DNA of 64,000 nt, taken from NCBI RefSeq assembly GCF_900105245.1, contig NZ_FNSZ01000001.1:992001-1056000 (forward strand), in the 5' to 3' direction. Numbering within the stretch: position 1 is the first letter of the stretch; each line of letters opens with the position of its first letter. A model generated the notes under the pieces. That model was not told the DNA's origin and searched no databases. It saw only the letters and a list, made by a program, of their open reading frames with translations. The translations under genes and the position numbers were made by a program. This stretch comes from Streptomyces sp. 1222.5. GTDB lineage: Bacteria; Actinomycetota; Actinomycetes; Streptomycetales; Streptomycetaceae. Of the stretch, positions 8,297 through 16,934 are shown piece by piece.

Positions 8297-8590
8297 TCAC
8301 CTGATGGTGGCCGCGGCGCCGTCGGCTTGGGGCGGCTTGGCCGGCGCCTTGTAGGGGGCGATCTTCCACTTCTGGCCGGGGTGGCCCTTGGCCTTGCCGA
8401 CCAGTCGGCCGTCGTCGTCGGACCCGTAAGTCTGCTTGCCGCGCACGGTCTGGCTGTCCGAGGCGGAGATGTAGATGCAGTCGTAGCTCCACCGGTAGGT
8501 GCTGCCCTCGTATCGCTTGGCGCCGCAGCCATACAGTTCCGTGCGCGAGCCCACGCGGATGGGGCGGGTGGTAGTGCGGGCCGTCCGGGT
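8297..8590 (-). pseudogene. C-terminal fragment of a probable secreted protein
   Basis: About 98 residues of protein-like minus-strand sequence with GCGAKRYEGSTYRWSYDCIY and KAKGHPGQKWKIAPYK end at a stop at 8297, followed by a strong stem-loop. The two cysteines (in GCGAK and YDCIY) suggest a disulfide in an exported protein. No signal peptide or start codon lies upstream: the frame continues into arginine-rich translation across a large inverted repeat. It is best read as the 3' end of a truncated gene. Family not recognised. Confidence 0.45.
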
Positions 8591-8663
8591 GGCGTCCCCG
8601 CTCCGCCCCGAGCAAGCGGGGCGGGCGCGGCGTTTGCCCCCGTATCGCTCCGTAGGGCTGAGG

Positions 8664-8716
8664 CCGGTACTCCCGAAGGTGCGGCCAGGGGACAACCGCA
8701 CCTTCGGGAGTACCGG
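8664..8716. repeat. 21-bp perfect inverted repeat with 11-base loop
   Basis: The left arm (8664-8684, starting CCGGTACTCCCGAAGG) and right arm (8696-8716) are perfect reverse complements over 21 bases, separated by CCAGGGGACAA. Neither arm is followed by a T-tract. It lies between a truncated fragment and the end of a secreted-protein gene. It could be a terminator for the gene ending at 8905, a relic of a transposon end, or a structured RNA. Confidence 0.85.
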
Positions 8717-8904
8717 GCCGCGTGCCGATTTGAAGGACACCTCAGGCGCGTCGCGATGTGCGAGGGTCGAGCACCTCCCGCCAGCCGCCTGCCGCCCTCC
8801 CATTCCCGCACGGCGAAGGGGTGAGGGCGGCCGCTACACGACGACCCGGTTCCCTCTGCGCGCGCGGTGTCGGGCCTTCGACATCGTGTTTCTGCTTCCT
8901 GATC

Positions 8905-9426
8905 TCAGTTGTCGGTTGTGCCCGGGTCGATCGTTGCGCTGATGCCGTTGATGGCGCCGTCCTGTGCGAGCGCCACGCGGAGGATGACGGGCTGGATGGG
9001 GTGCGGTGGGACGGTCGGGATGATGGGGCCCGGCGGATAGACGTTGAAGAAGGTCGGGTGGAACGTCAGCGGGGCGATGGGGCCCGGCGGAAAGGTGACC
9101 ACGTTGTGGTCGCTGCCGACGAAGCGGTAGGTGCCGCCGCTGACCTGGCCGACGCCGGTGGTGCGGAGCATGGTGCTCGTCACATGGGCGGTGCCACCGC
9201 CCCCTTGTGCGGTGTCGGTGACGACCTTGACGCGGAGACTGCCGGTGACGTCGATCGCCTCCGAGCCGAGGGTTCTGAAGGTGCCGCTGAGGGGCAGTAC
9301 GACGGTTTGTTGATGGAAGGTCTGTGCGGCCGGGGCGGCGGTGGCTGTGGTGGAGGGGACGACCAGACCCAGGGTGGCCAGAGCGAGGCAGACCTTCGCG
9401 GCAGCGCGCGCGAGACGACGGCGCAT
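8905..9426 (-). CDS. Secreted hypothetical protein
   Basis: A 173-residue exported protein. The start at ATG 9426 (MRRRLARAAAKVCLALATLG) has GGGAG six bases upstream; an ATG at 9438 in the same frame is less well placed. Residues 1-30 are a Sec signal peptide with cleavage probably after TATA. The mature part is beta-rich, with a proline-rich region (FPPGPIAPLTFHPTFFNVYP) and no cysteines. No enzyme motif is visible. It may be a structural or surface protein. It is an orphan gene; family not identified. Confidence 0.75.
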   Translation of the reverse strand: MRRRLARAAAKVCLALATLGLVVPSTTATAAPAAQTFHQQTVVLPLSGTFRTLGSEAIDVTGSLRVKVVTDTAQGGGGTAHVTSTMLRTTGVGQVSGGTYRFVGSDHNVVTFPPGPIAPLTFHPTFFNVYPPGPIIPTVPPHPIQPVILRVALAQDGAINGISATIDPGTTDN

Positions 9427-9698
9427 AGGTGCTCCCATCAGTGAGGCGAGAGGGCGCGTATCCACGCCCGTCCCGCAGACGGAAGTCCAGCGTGTCCAAC
9501 CGACCGAACACGTGTCGCGTCGGACCGGCCCGGACGAGTGCAACTCTCACCTGCCAGGTCTATCCGTCGTCACCCTCCTGGCGGGCTCGTCGGGTGACAG
9601 GCCGCGCCGCTCCTGGCGGTCAGGGCGTGAACACCTCTTCTGGGTGGTCGATCGCTCCACTGCGCTACCGACACCATGCCGCGCGGATAGCAGGCTGG

Positions 9699-10172
9699 AT
9701 GTGGGATTCGGACTACTCCTCGGCTTCGGAGTACGTGCAGGACATGTGTGACTCGCTGCCCTCACAGTCGAAGGACACCTCGCCCGCCCAATGGCTCGCC
9801 GAGGCCGGCTATATGGACGAAGACGGCCAGAAAATTCTGGGGTACGGGGTCCCCAAGCTCTGTCCGAAGTGGACCAAGACCATCAAGGCAGCCGTCTCCG
9901 GGAACTACCCCCGATACATCTCCGGGGGCGAGTACGAGGTGAAGACCAACCCTGCACCGTACGACCCCGACTCCGGCTCGGACGTCCAGGAGATCGGCCC
10001 CGGCACCTATGTGGCAGCGGGTCACTTCTCCGAATGCTACTGGGAACGGACAGCTGCAAACGGGAACATCATCGACAACCAGTTCGTTACGCAGGCAACC
10101 CGGCTGACAGTGACGCTGCAGGTCGGAGAACTGTTCAAGAACGAGTGCGGCACGTTCAAGCCTGCCAGCTGA
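9699..10172 (+). CDS. Truncated protein with a C-terminal Streptomyces surface domain
   Basis: A 157-residue reading from ATG 9699 (MWDSDYSSASEYVQDMCD). The last 60 residues (GPGTYVAAGHFSECYWERT, then GNIIDNQFVTQATRLTVTLQ) match a domain common at the C-terminus of exported Streptomyces proteins, normally after a signal peptide and linker. Here there is neither a signal peptide nor a ribosome site. The frame is open upstream only as low-quality sequence. It is probably the 3' part of a truncated secreted-protein gene, though a short cytoplasmic protein cannot be excluded. Confidence 0.55.
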   Translation: MWDSDYSSASEYVQDMCDSLPSQSKDTSPAQWLAEAGYMDEDGQKILGYGVPKLCPKWTKTIKAAVSGNYPRYISGGEYEVKTNPAPYDPDSGSDVQEIGPGTYVAAGHFSECYWERTAANGNIIDNQFVTQATRLTVTLQVGELFKNECGTFKPAS

Positions 10173-10377
10173 AGCCGAACGAGCACCGGATCGGACCGGA
10201 GTTCTTTCCGGTCGGGGCCCACAGCCGCTGCGGCAACGGGAGCCGCGCGGTTTTGGTCGTATCGCAGAATCCGTCTCATCCAGTTCGGTTTGCTCCGCGC
10301 CCGCTAGGAGACTGCTTGCCTTCCGGGGCGCATCACCCGAGATACGGCGCACCCCCGGCGGGCGTTACACCGCGGCA

Positions 10378-10406
10378 GTCGTCCCCGCACCCGCGGGGGT
10401 AGCTCC
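10378..10406 (+). CRISPR. Single type I-E-like CRISPR repeat (orphan)
   Basis: A 29-base element starting GTCGTCCCCGC, with perfect inner arms CCCCGC/GCGGGG around ACCC, has the exact layout of type I-E repeats (compare E. coli, TTCCCCGC-NNNN-GCGGGG). A weaker resemblance (ACCCGCGGG then TGATGCCC) recurs 59 bases later, around 10448, close to the 61-base period of type I-E arrays. No cas genes and no further repeats are visible. It could be a relic array or chance. Confidence 0.3.
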
Positions 10407-10474
10407 CGCACAGGAGGAGGCGTAGTGGGCGCCGACCGCATACGGAAACCCGCGGGTGATGCCCATCGGAGGTC

Positions 10475-10995
10475 TTACAGGTCGAAGTCGAGCTGCTCGA
10501 CGTCGGTCAGCTCGACCTCGAGGCCGTGGGGGCGGCGGCCATTGTCGCGGAAGTAGACCTCGCCGAGGGCTTCGGCGGTGATGGTTCGCAGCTGCTGTTC
10601 GGTGGCGCCGGCGGCTTGGGCGTCGAAGAGGCATGCGCCGTACTCGGGTGACAGGGCGCGGGTGAGGTGGCGCAGGCGGGCGTCGTCGGTGGTGCCGGGT
10701 GCGGCGGTGAATCCGAACCGGGCGCGGGTGTCGATCATCAGGCCGGTGGAGGTGGCGGCCTGGCGTCGGGCTTGTTCGCGGATGGGGGCTGCCGGCGGGC
10801 GCGGACGGCGTCCTCGAGGCGCTGGGCGAGGTCCGGGCGGGGCCGGCGGATCTGGTCCTTCACGTGGCGCTCCACGGTGCGTTGGGAGACGCCGAGCAGC
10901 TCGGCCACCGCCCGGGTGCCCCTGAGCTGCTTGACGAGGTAGCGCATCTGGGCGCCCGCGGACACCCGCGGCCCGTAACGATCCACCACCTGCAC
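10475..10995 (-). pseudogene. tpg: Telomere terminal protein Tpg, frameshifted
   Basis: Tpg is the protein attached to the 5' ends of linear Streptomyces replicons. The N-terminal half is in one frame from 10995 (YLVKQLRGTRAVAELLGVSQ, then RTVERHVKDQIRRPRPDLAQ, a helix-turn-helix region). The C-terminal half is in another frame down to 10475 (MIDTRARFGFTAAPGTTDDA and LEVELTDVEQLDFDL, both typical Tpg signatures). The frames change at a run of five G at 10784-10788 on the plus strand, where a 1-base loss or 2-base gain restores a continuous protein of about 170 residues. No tap gene is adjacent. The shift could be real decay or a sequencing error in the homopolymer. Confidence 0.85.
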
Positions 10996-11350
10996 CCGGG
11001 GCTACCCCGGACTGGTTTTGTTGGTCGCGCCCAGACCCACGCCACGGCGGACGCGCCGTGGGCACCACCACCGGCTTTGGGTGTGGTCCACGCCGTGGCG
11101 GGGTGACCGAGGGGTTCATGCGGGAGGCAGGGCAGCAGGGGCCGAGCCAGTCGGCTGGTGTCGGCTTTGTCGACCGCATCGAGGGAGAGAAGCGGTGAGG
11201 CGGTGTTGGGCCGGCCGTAGCCTTCGGTGTCCGCACTCGCCGGCAGCAGATCCCGTGCAGGGCGGATGGCTGCCGGCTCGGCTGTGCGCCGAACGTCCGC
11301 CGGACGACCGCACCCCAACGCGCGAGGCCGACGCTGCACGCAGTGTGACA
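10996..11350. other. Intergenic stretch with a short stem-loop
   Basis: About 355 bases upstream of the tpg relic with no convincing gene. It contains a perfect 8-bp hairpin, CCACGGCG-GACG-CGCCGTGG, at 11042-11061. Small GC-rich hairpins are also a feature of Streptomyces telomeres, but one hairpin is not evidence of a telomere. Confidence 0.4.
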
Positions 11351-11370
11351 CCGACCGGCGAACCGGTCGG
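11351..11370 (-). terminator. Stem-loop downstream of the DUF5707-like gene
   Basis: A perfect 8-bp stem, read on the minus strand as CCGACCGG-TTCG-CCGGTCGG with a UUCG tetraloop, lies 45 bases after the stop codon at 11415. This is the expected position for its terminator. Confidence 0.6.
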
Positions 11371-11414
11371 GCCCACACCGTTGGTCGAATGGCGGCCCGT
11401 GCCTGACGCGGGCG

Positions 11415-12149
11415 CTACCGCACGTCGACGAAGTCGCTCTCCGAGGTCTTGGCGCTCGTGGTCGTGGTGCCGGCGAAACTCCACCGCCAGTAGCCGTCAG
11501 CGGAAGCGGTGACCGTTGTCTTCAACGCACCCGTGCTGCTGGTCTTCACTGTCTTGATGGTCGTGTAGGTGCTGCTGCCCTTCTTGCGGAATTGCAGCTT
11601 GACCGGCTGGCTGGTGTAGCCGTGGTACTTGTAGTCGTCCCAGCTCGCGCGCTTCAGCGCTCCTGTGACCGTAAGAGTGCTGCCCTTCCGCACCGGCTCG
11701 GGCGACGCGTTCGTCGTCAGTGTGCTCGCGCGCTTGAGGCGGAAGCTGTCGATGCGCTCGTCCCAGCGGTAGTCGTCATCGATGGCATCCACCCAGGACC
11801 CGACGTACCACGTGCCGGCCTGGCTGTTGTCCAGGTCGACGCGGGGGTCGAAGGTGAACGTGTGGGTGCATGAGTAGTCGGTTTCACAAATGGTCTCGTC
11901 ACTGGCGTACCCGGCGCCGGGGCCGTCCAGGTCGGTGTCCGCGGACAACAGGCCCGAATCGTCGTAGGCGTCGATCTCCACATCGAACGACTTCGAGTAT
12001 GTGGTGCCGATGATCACACTGGAGCCGTTGTTGACGGTCACACCGAGGATCTCGGTGTCACCGGCGCCGCCGTCGGCGTAGGCGGCCGGAGCCACCAAGC
12101 CGATGACTCCGAGCGCGGCGGCAATGGACATGGCAATGCGCTTATCCAT
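11415..12149 (-). CDS. Secreted DUF5707-like protein
   Basis: A 244-residue exported protein. Residues 1-25 (MDKRIAMSIAAALGVIGLVA) form a Sec signal peptide ending at AYA. The mature region has an N-terminal beta domain with acidic loops (SADTDLDGPGAG), a cysteine pair (ETDYSC and TICET region), and a C-terminal immunoglobulin-like domain (KGSTLTVTGALKRASW, then YWRWSFAGTTTTSA). The same two-part layout and many matching stretches occur in the protein at 21596-22363, so these are paralogues. RBS: AGAAAGAGACATCTC before the ATG. Family members are often annotated as calcium-binding or DUF5707; the real role is unknown. Confidence 0.82.
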   Translation of the reverse strand: MDKRIAMSIAAALGVIGLVAPAAYADGGAGDTEILGVTVNNGSSVIIGTTYSKSFDVEIDAYDDSGLLSADTDLDGPGAGYASDETICETDYSCTHTFTFDPRVDLDNSQAGTWYVGSWVDAIDDDYRWDERIDSFRLKRASTLTTNASPEPVRKGSTLTVTGALKRASWDDYKYHGYTSQPVKLQFRKKGSSTYTTIKTVKTSSTGALKTTVTASADGYWRWSFAGTTTTSAKTSESDFVDVR

Positions 12150-13063
12150 GAGATGTCTCTTTCTGCCAGGTCACGGCGCGCACCAGATGTGCCGTGGCGT
12201 GCGCACGGCCTGGAGTGCAGTCCGCTCCCGATTGTTCGTTGTGCTGTCGATTCCAGGCTTCGCGTGGAAAGTTGGCACGGCGAGCTACGAGGGGGGCCTC
12301 CTGCCAGACCCTGCTTCGACGCCGCTCGCGCAGCCATGTAACAGCCGTGGACAGTCCAGGCCACGCCACCGGCTCGCTCGCGGCTGGAGACCGGGGGCAG
12401 CTTCGAGGGGCGAGGACGCCGTTTTCCTACCGACGGTGTCCGGCTCGATCGGCAGGACACGCGACCCACGAAGCCGCTGCGCCGTTCACCTCGGTGCGGG
12501 ACGTGCTCTGACTGTCAGCATTCCTGCGTACAGCCAGGCACAGCCGCACAGCGGCGGCCCGACGACGGTAACGGTCGACCTCATGCATCGATCATGAACG
12601 ACAGATGAACGCCGTGGAAGATACGTGATCATCTTGTGATGACCCAGAACCGGGTACGGCTGGTCGGCCATCAGCACAGTTGCCGACGGCTTGTCACACC
12701 GCGGTGACAGCCAAGTCACTAGGGGTTCGTTGCCACCGACTCGCCCTACACCACGGCCCATGGACCCGACAACGGGTGTGGGGGTACATGAAGACCTCCG
12801 TTCGCCGCTGCGCTAAGGGCTGTCCGCTGCCCACTCACCGGCGCAACTCAGACGCCAGGGCCCGCCTGGCGCGCCTGATCTCGCACAGGGTCGGATAGCT
12901 GCGGCGTCGGCGAGCAGGGCGGCCGGCTACTGCGGGCTCTCTGCCGAGGCGGCGCGTCCTGTACCCGGTGGCCGCACGACGACCGCCGGCATGTCGACCA
13001 CTCCGACGGCCGCAAGCAGCTCGGCGACGCCTCCGGCACCGAGTGGTTCGACTAGGCCGTGTT
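12150..13063. other. Long intergenic stretch, no confident gene
   Basis: About 910 bases with only short, low-complexity readings on both strands and no recognisable protein. It must hold the promoter of the minus-strand secreted-protein gene. The edge at about 13050-13075 (TAGGCCGTGTTTTAGAAG) resembles outer ends of some actinobacterial insertion sequences, but no transposase is present. Confidence 0.5.
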
Positions 13064-13393
13064 TTAGAAGTTGCTGGTGTGCTGGGTGGGCCGTCCGGGG
13101 AAGTCGCGGGCGGCCATCCAGATCGTGAGGTCTCGGGCGATCCGATCGATGCTGGTCTCGGCGATGACGTCATGCTCACGGCGGGTGGTGTCGCGCCGGA
13201 CGACCTCATAGCCGCCTTCGTCCAGGACCGCGACGGAGGTGAACCAAGCCGGGTCGTCGTCATCGGGCTGGATGACGACGAACGTGTTGTCCGAGTCGTC
13301 GAGGTCCTCGATCAGCATGAACAGCGCGTCCTCGGACGGGTCGTCGATGTGGTCGCCGCTCTCACTCTTGGCCCGGTAGTACACAGCCCCCAT
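13064..13393 (-). CDS. Small acidic hypothetical protein
   Basis: A 109-residue acidic protein from ATG 13393 (MGAVYYRAKSESGDHIDD), with AGGGGAG upstream. Distinct parts are MLIEDLDDSDNTFVVIQPDD and IDRIARDLTIWMAARDFPG. No signal peptide or catalytic motif is visible. It lies 35 bases downstream of the terpene synthase gene on the same strand and may be cotranscribed. The final residues HTSNF come from sequence resembling an insertion edge, so the natural C-terminus may be altered. Function unknown; an immunity-like protein is possible. Confidence 0.65.
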   Translation of the reverse strand: MGAVYYRAKSESGDHIDDPSEDALFMLIEDLDDSDNTFVVIQPDDDDPAWFTSVAVLDEGGYEVVRRDTTRREHDVIAETSIDRIARDLTIWMAARDFPGRPTQHTSNF

Positions 13394-13428
13394 CGGCCCT
13401 GTCTCCCCTTCCTCGCCGCAGCTGCCCT

Positions 13429-14424
13429 CTAGAGCGTGAACAGGTCTGTCAGATAGGTCGGTTCGGCCTCCACCTGTGCATAGCGCCCGGTCTCCTTCGA
13501 CCATGCGACGTTCCCGGCGGTGAGCGCGTGGAAATCCCTGACGCAGCGCAGTGCGTCGTCGACGACGTCCTCGGCGAGCCCCGAACGCGCTAGACGCCCG
13601 GGCAGGACCTGTTCGAGGTCAATGATGCGCTGGACGTAGCCGGCCTGCATGACGGCCACTCGATCCACCGCCTCCTGAAGGTCGCACCGGTGATGGTGGC
13701 TGATCACCGTGACGGCGTTGAACGCATACTCGTGCGCGAGTTCCTTGGGCAGCGAATAGAGATCGTTGACGCAGGCGTTCGCATAGATCACCGCCTCTCG
13801 CATGTCCGCGAAGGCCGGGTTCGCGTGCAGTCGGTCGGACAGGTTCACATCGGTGGCGATTTCCACCAGGTCCAGGACGGCGTCGAACGCGAACGAGGCG
13901 CGTCGGTGGGCGAGGTATTGGTGCAGGCCGGGTATGCGTCCTTCTTCCCGATAGATCATTTCGGCCCGGTAGCTGTCGAAATACCACAGCAGGTGGGGGA
14001 TGAATCTGCGTTGCCATGCGGAAGAACGGACAGCCGTCGTACGACGCCAGAGATCGGCCAGGGAGCGCGCCAGCCGCCCAGCCATGACGGTTCCGTCGAA
14101 GACTGCGAACAAGGGGCCGAACGCTTCCTGCCACCGCTCGGGCTGGTATCCCCGCACCGGGTCGTCGTCGAACTGGTCGTCCAGTTGGAACAGCCACGCG
14201 TTCCACTGGGTTATCAGTGTCAGTGCCTCCTGTGAGGCGTTCGGGCACAACCACGCGGTGAGCCGGTCCACGCGAGTGCGATGCACATGCCGGCGTGCTT
14301 CCTCGGTGGGCGCGAGACGGAACTCGTCCAGCCACACCTCGGTGGCCGCCGTGGCCGCCCGGAGTTGCGGATTGAGCGCTGCCGGTACGGGTGCGTAGAG
14401 GTCCGGGATCCGGAACTTATCCAT
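13429..14424 (-). CDS. Class I terpene synthase (probable sesquiterpene cyclase)
   Basis: A 331-residue enzyme that ionises a prenyl diphosphate and cyclises it. The aspartate-rich metal motif DDQFDD is at residues 82-87, and the second metal site NDLYSLPKE (N220, S224, E228) is intact, as is the C-terminal RY pair in ETGRYAQ. Length and motifs fit bacterial sesquiterpene synthases such as pentalenene or epi-isozizaene synthase. No P450, prenyltransferase or other tailoring gene is adjacent, so the product is probably released as the hydrocarbon or alcohol. Start: ATG at 14424, MDKFRIPDLYAPVP. The exact product cannot be read from sequence. Confidence 0.93.
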   Translation of the reverse strand: MDKFRIPDLYAPVPAALNPQLRAATAATEVWLDEFRLAPTEEARRHVHRTRVDRLTAWLCPNASQEALTLITQWNAWLFQLDDQFDDDPVRGYQPERWQEAFGPLFAVFDGTVMAGRLARSLADLWRRTTAVRSSAWQRRFIPHLLWYFDSYRAEMIYREEGRIPGLHQYLAHRRASFAFDAVLDLVEIATDVNLSDRLHANPAFADMREAVIYANACVNDLYSLPKELAHEYAFNAVTVISHHHRCDLQEAVDRVAVMQAGYVQRIIDLEQVLPGRLARSGLAEDVVDDALRCVRDFHALTAGNVAWSKETGRYAQVEAEPTYLTDLFTL

Positions 14425-14699
14425 ACGTCAGCTCACTTTCCGGTGCTTCTCTGCCGTTCCTGACGTTTAGTCACATCGCCGATGCGGCACGCCCGAGGCC
14501 GCATGGCGCCATGACCAGGCAGCCCCGGCCACCGACGTAAGCACCCTGCCTGGTGATGGCGTTCGGCAGAGGTTTCGTTTCTCCGGTGCCATATCGCTCT
14601 TGGCGGGCCGGCACCGCAGGGAATGGGCGAGTTCCGCTGTGCGCTGACGCAAGTAAACGGCGAATCAGGCCCGTTGTGAACAGGTGGGCCAGGAGCGGG

Positions 14700-16379
14700 T
14701 CAGCCGCGGTGGCCGCGCCGATGCAGCCGGGCCAGGAGCAGGGCGACGTCGTCCCCCGGGCTGTGATCCTTCCGTGTACCGGCGAGGAGGTCGTCCACAA
14801 CGGTCTCCAGGTCCGCCGTGGCAGCGCCTCGCAAGCCTTCGAGGAACCTCGCGGTGCCCTGGTCGATGTCCTTGTTCACGGCTTCGAGCAGGCCGTCTGT
14901 GGTCAGCGCGAGCACGCTGCCCGGAGCGATGCGCAGGCGGGTGGTCGGGTACCGCTGCTCCCGGTCGATTCCCAGAGGGAGCCCGCCCGCGACCTCCAGG
15001 AGGCGCGGTGGCTTGCGGGGTGTGACCAGCGCCGGTGCCGGATGACCCGCCCGGCACACCCGGAGCGTTCCATCGGAGGGGTTGAGCGCCATGTAACAAC
15101 ACGTGGCGAAAAGGGCCGTGTCCGGATCGGTGTTCAGCTCGGCCAGCAGGCAGTTGGTGCGTTCCAGGACGGCCGCGGGCGGGTGTCCTTCGTTCGCGTA
15201 GGCATGTACGGCGGTACGCAGCCGCCCCATGAGGGACGCTGCGTGAACACTGTGTCCCTGTACATCCCCTATGACCAGAGCGACGCCGCCGTCGGGCAGA
15301 CTGATGGCGTCGTACCAGTCGCCACCGATCCACATGCCGGAGGTGGCGGGCTGGTAGCGGGCGGCGATGGTCACACCCGGCACCGTGAGCGGCCCGCGCG
15401 GCAGCATGCCGTGCTGGAGCTCGGTGGCAAGAGCGTGTTCCGACTCGTACATGCCGGCCCGCTCCAGTGACTGGGCGAGCAGTCCCACGGCGGCGACCAG
15501 GAGGGCCCGCTCCTCGGGCAGGAACTCCTGCGGCTCGGGGAAGCTGACGAGGCAGGAACTGACGCCGCCGCGCGAGTCCATGACCGGCAGTGCCGCCCAT
15601 GCCTGCGAGGCCGACGGCGCGAGGGGTGCCAGGTGTGGATGAGCGGTGGTAAGCGCGTCCGCAGAGCCGATGAGAACGGGCGCCCCACGGTCGAGCGACT
15701 GCCACACGAGGGTGCGGGCCGTGGCGTCTGGGACCTGCAGGGAGTTCTCACCCCGCTCGTCGTCGGAGCACGAGGCGACGACGGTCGGCCGGTTCCCCTC
15801 CAGAGCGATCACCGCCAATGCGTCCGCCCCGAAGACCCGCAATCCCGCCTGTGCGGCGGCCATGATGTCCTTGACGGTCACCGCGACGGCCAGAGCCGCG
15901 GTCAGCTCCCGCATCCACCGGTCACGGGTCGCACGCTCGTACAACCGCCGCCTCTCCGCCTCGTGGCGTTCGTGCACGGCCGTGGTGTCCATGACCACTC
16001 CGACCATGCGGGCCGGCAGCCCGTCGGCGCCGGGCAGGACGCGGCCCCGGGCTTCCAGGGACCGGTGCCGGCCGTCGTCGGAGGTGACGCGGTACTCGAT
16101 CTGGTAGTTGCCGCAGGACTTCGCTATCAGTCCCAAGCCGTCGCGCACGTCGGCCAGATCCGCCTCGTGCACTGCGGCGAGGAAGCTCGAGATGTCCGAC
16201 GGACCGCTTTCGGGCATGCCGTGCAGCGCGAGGGTGAGGGGATCGCAACTCACCTCGCCTGTGGCGATCTCCCAGGAGTAGAAGCCCGCCTGCACGATGC
16301 TCGCGCTGGCCTGGAAGGCGCGGGAACCGGACTCATCTTCCCGGCGCACGGCAGTACGCACCGATCCGACGTCTTTCAC
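14700..16379 (-). CDS. PAS-GAF-SpoIIE family PP2C phosphatase
   Basis: A 559-residue signalling phosphatase. The GTG at 16379 (VKDVGSVRTAVRRED) is chosen because AGGGAG lies six bases upstream; an in-frame GTG at 16445 lacks a ribosome site. A PAS domain (about 25-140, with FYSWEIATGEVSCDPLTLAL) is followed by a GAF domain (about 150-310) and a SpoIIE/PP2C domain (about 330-555, with WIGGDWYDAISLPDG and IGDVQGHSVHAASLMG). The catalytic GGDWYD and GD-x-x-G motifs are intact. Unlike the phosphatase at 1355-3706 it has no ATPase domain, so it would need a separate kinase partner. The gene is monocistronic. Confidence 0.93.
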   Translation of the reverse strand: MKDVGSVRTAVRREDESGSRAFQASASIVQAGFYSWEIATGEVSCDPLTLALHGMPESGPSDISSFLAAVHEADLADVRDGLGLIAKSCGNYQIEYRVTSDDGRHRSLEARGRVLPGADGLPARMVGVVMDTTAVHERHEAERRRLYERATRDRWMRELTAALAVAVTVKDIMAAAQAGLRVFGADALAVIALEGNRPTVVASCSDDERGENSLQVPDATARTLVWQSLDRGAPVLIGSADALTTAHPHLAPLAPSASQAWAALPVMDSRGGVSSCLVSFPEPQEFLPEERALLVAAVGLLAQSLERAGMYESEHALATELQHGMLPRGPLTVPGVTIAARYQPATSGMWIGGDWYDAISLPDGGVALVIGDVQGHSVHAASLMGRLRTAVHAYANEGHPPAAVLERTNCLLAELNTDPDTALFATCCYMALNPSDGTLRVCRAGHPAPALVTPRKPPRLLEVAGGLPLGIDREQRYPTTRLRIAPGSVLALTTDGLLEAVNKDIDQGTARFLEGLRGAATADLETVVDDLLAGTRKDHSPGDDVALLLARLHRRGHRG

Positions 16380-16934
16380 TAGATCTCCCTGCCGCGGCGT
16401 GAACTTCCCTCTGAGGGATAAACGGTGCTCGACCGGATAGGCCACGCACTGTAGTCAGTGGCCGATGGAAACCGGCCAATGGGGCGATTCGAGAGCCTAC
16501 GGAGCTGCGGCACCGTCCCTCGTCGACGTGAACGGGCGCTCTCGAAGAGGAGTGTGTTCGCGCTCTTCTCAGAGATGATCGCCTGACTGACCCGACTGTG
16601 GCCGGATCGTGCGCATGGAAGTGAATTCCCTGATCTTGCGCCGGACACCCCACCGGCAGACCGGTGCCCGCGCCTTCGGCCTCCGCGAAGGCCCCTCCGC
16701 TGTCTCACAGGGCAGCCGGGCGACCGGGCTGTTCAGGACACCCGGGAACGACACGGATGCGAACGGCTCGCCGGAGGTTGGTGACGCCGCACGCGGGCGA
16801 GGGGCCGGCGTATGCGGTGGAGAAGTCCCCCGTACGGAACTGCGCCGGCGTCCGGAGCGCACCGCCCACGAGGTGACGAAGGACTGACCTCGGCGTTTCG
16901 GCTGAGGTGATGAGGCGTCACAGATCGTCTGCCG
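16380..16934. other. Intergenic stretch, no confident gene
   Basis: About 550 bases. A plus-strand reading at 16615-16887 (MEVNSLILRRTPHRQTGARA) has no recognisable family and is rich in arginine and glycine. I do not call it a gene. The region holds the phosphatase promoter and the outer edge of the IS1380 relic. Confidence 0.4.

Noticed and set aside
11042-11370. Two small hairpins near tpg as a chromosome telomere
   Set aside because: Streptomyces telomeres have a series of palindromes at a DNA end. Here there are only two isolated hairpins in the middle of a window, one placed as a terminator.
16615-16887. Plus-strand reading MEVNSLILRRTPHRQTGARA as a small gene
   Set aside because: No family, arginine/glycine-rich composition, no ribosome site, and located at the edge of a dead insertion sequence.
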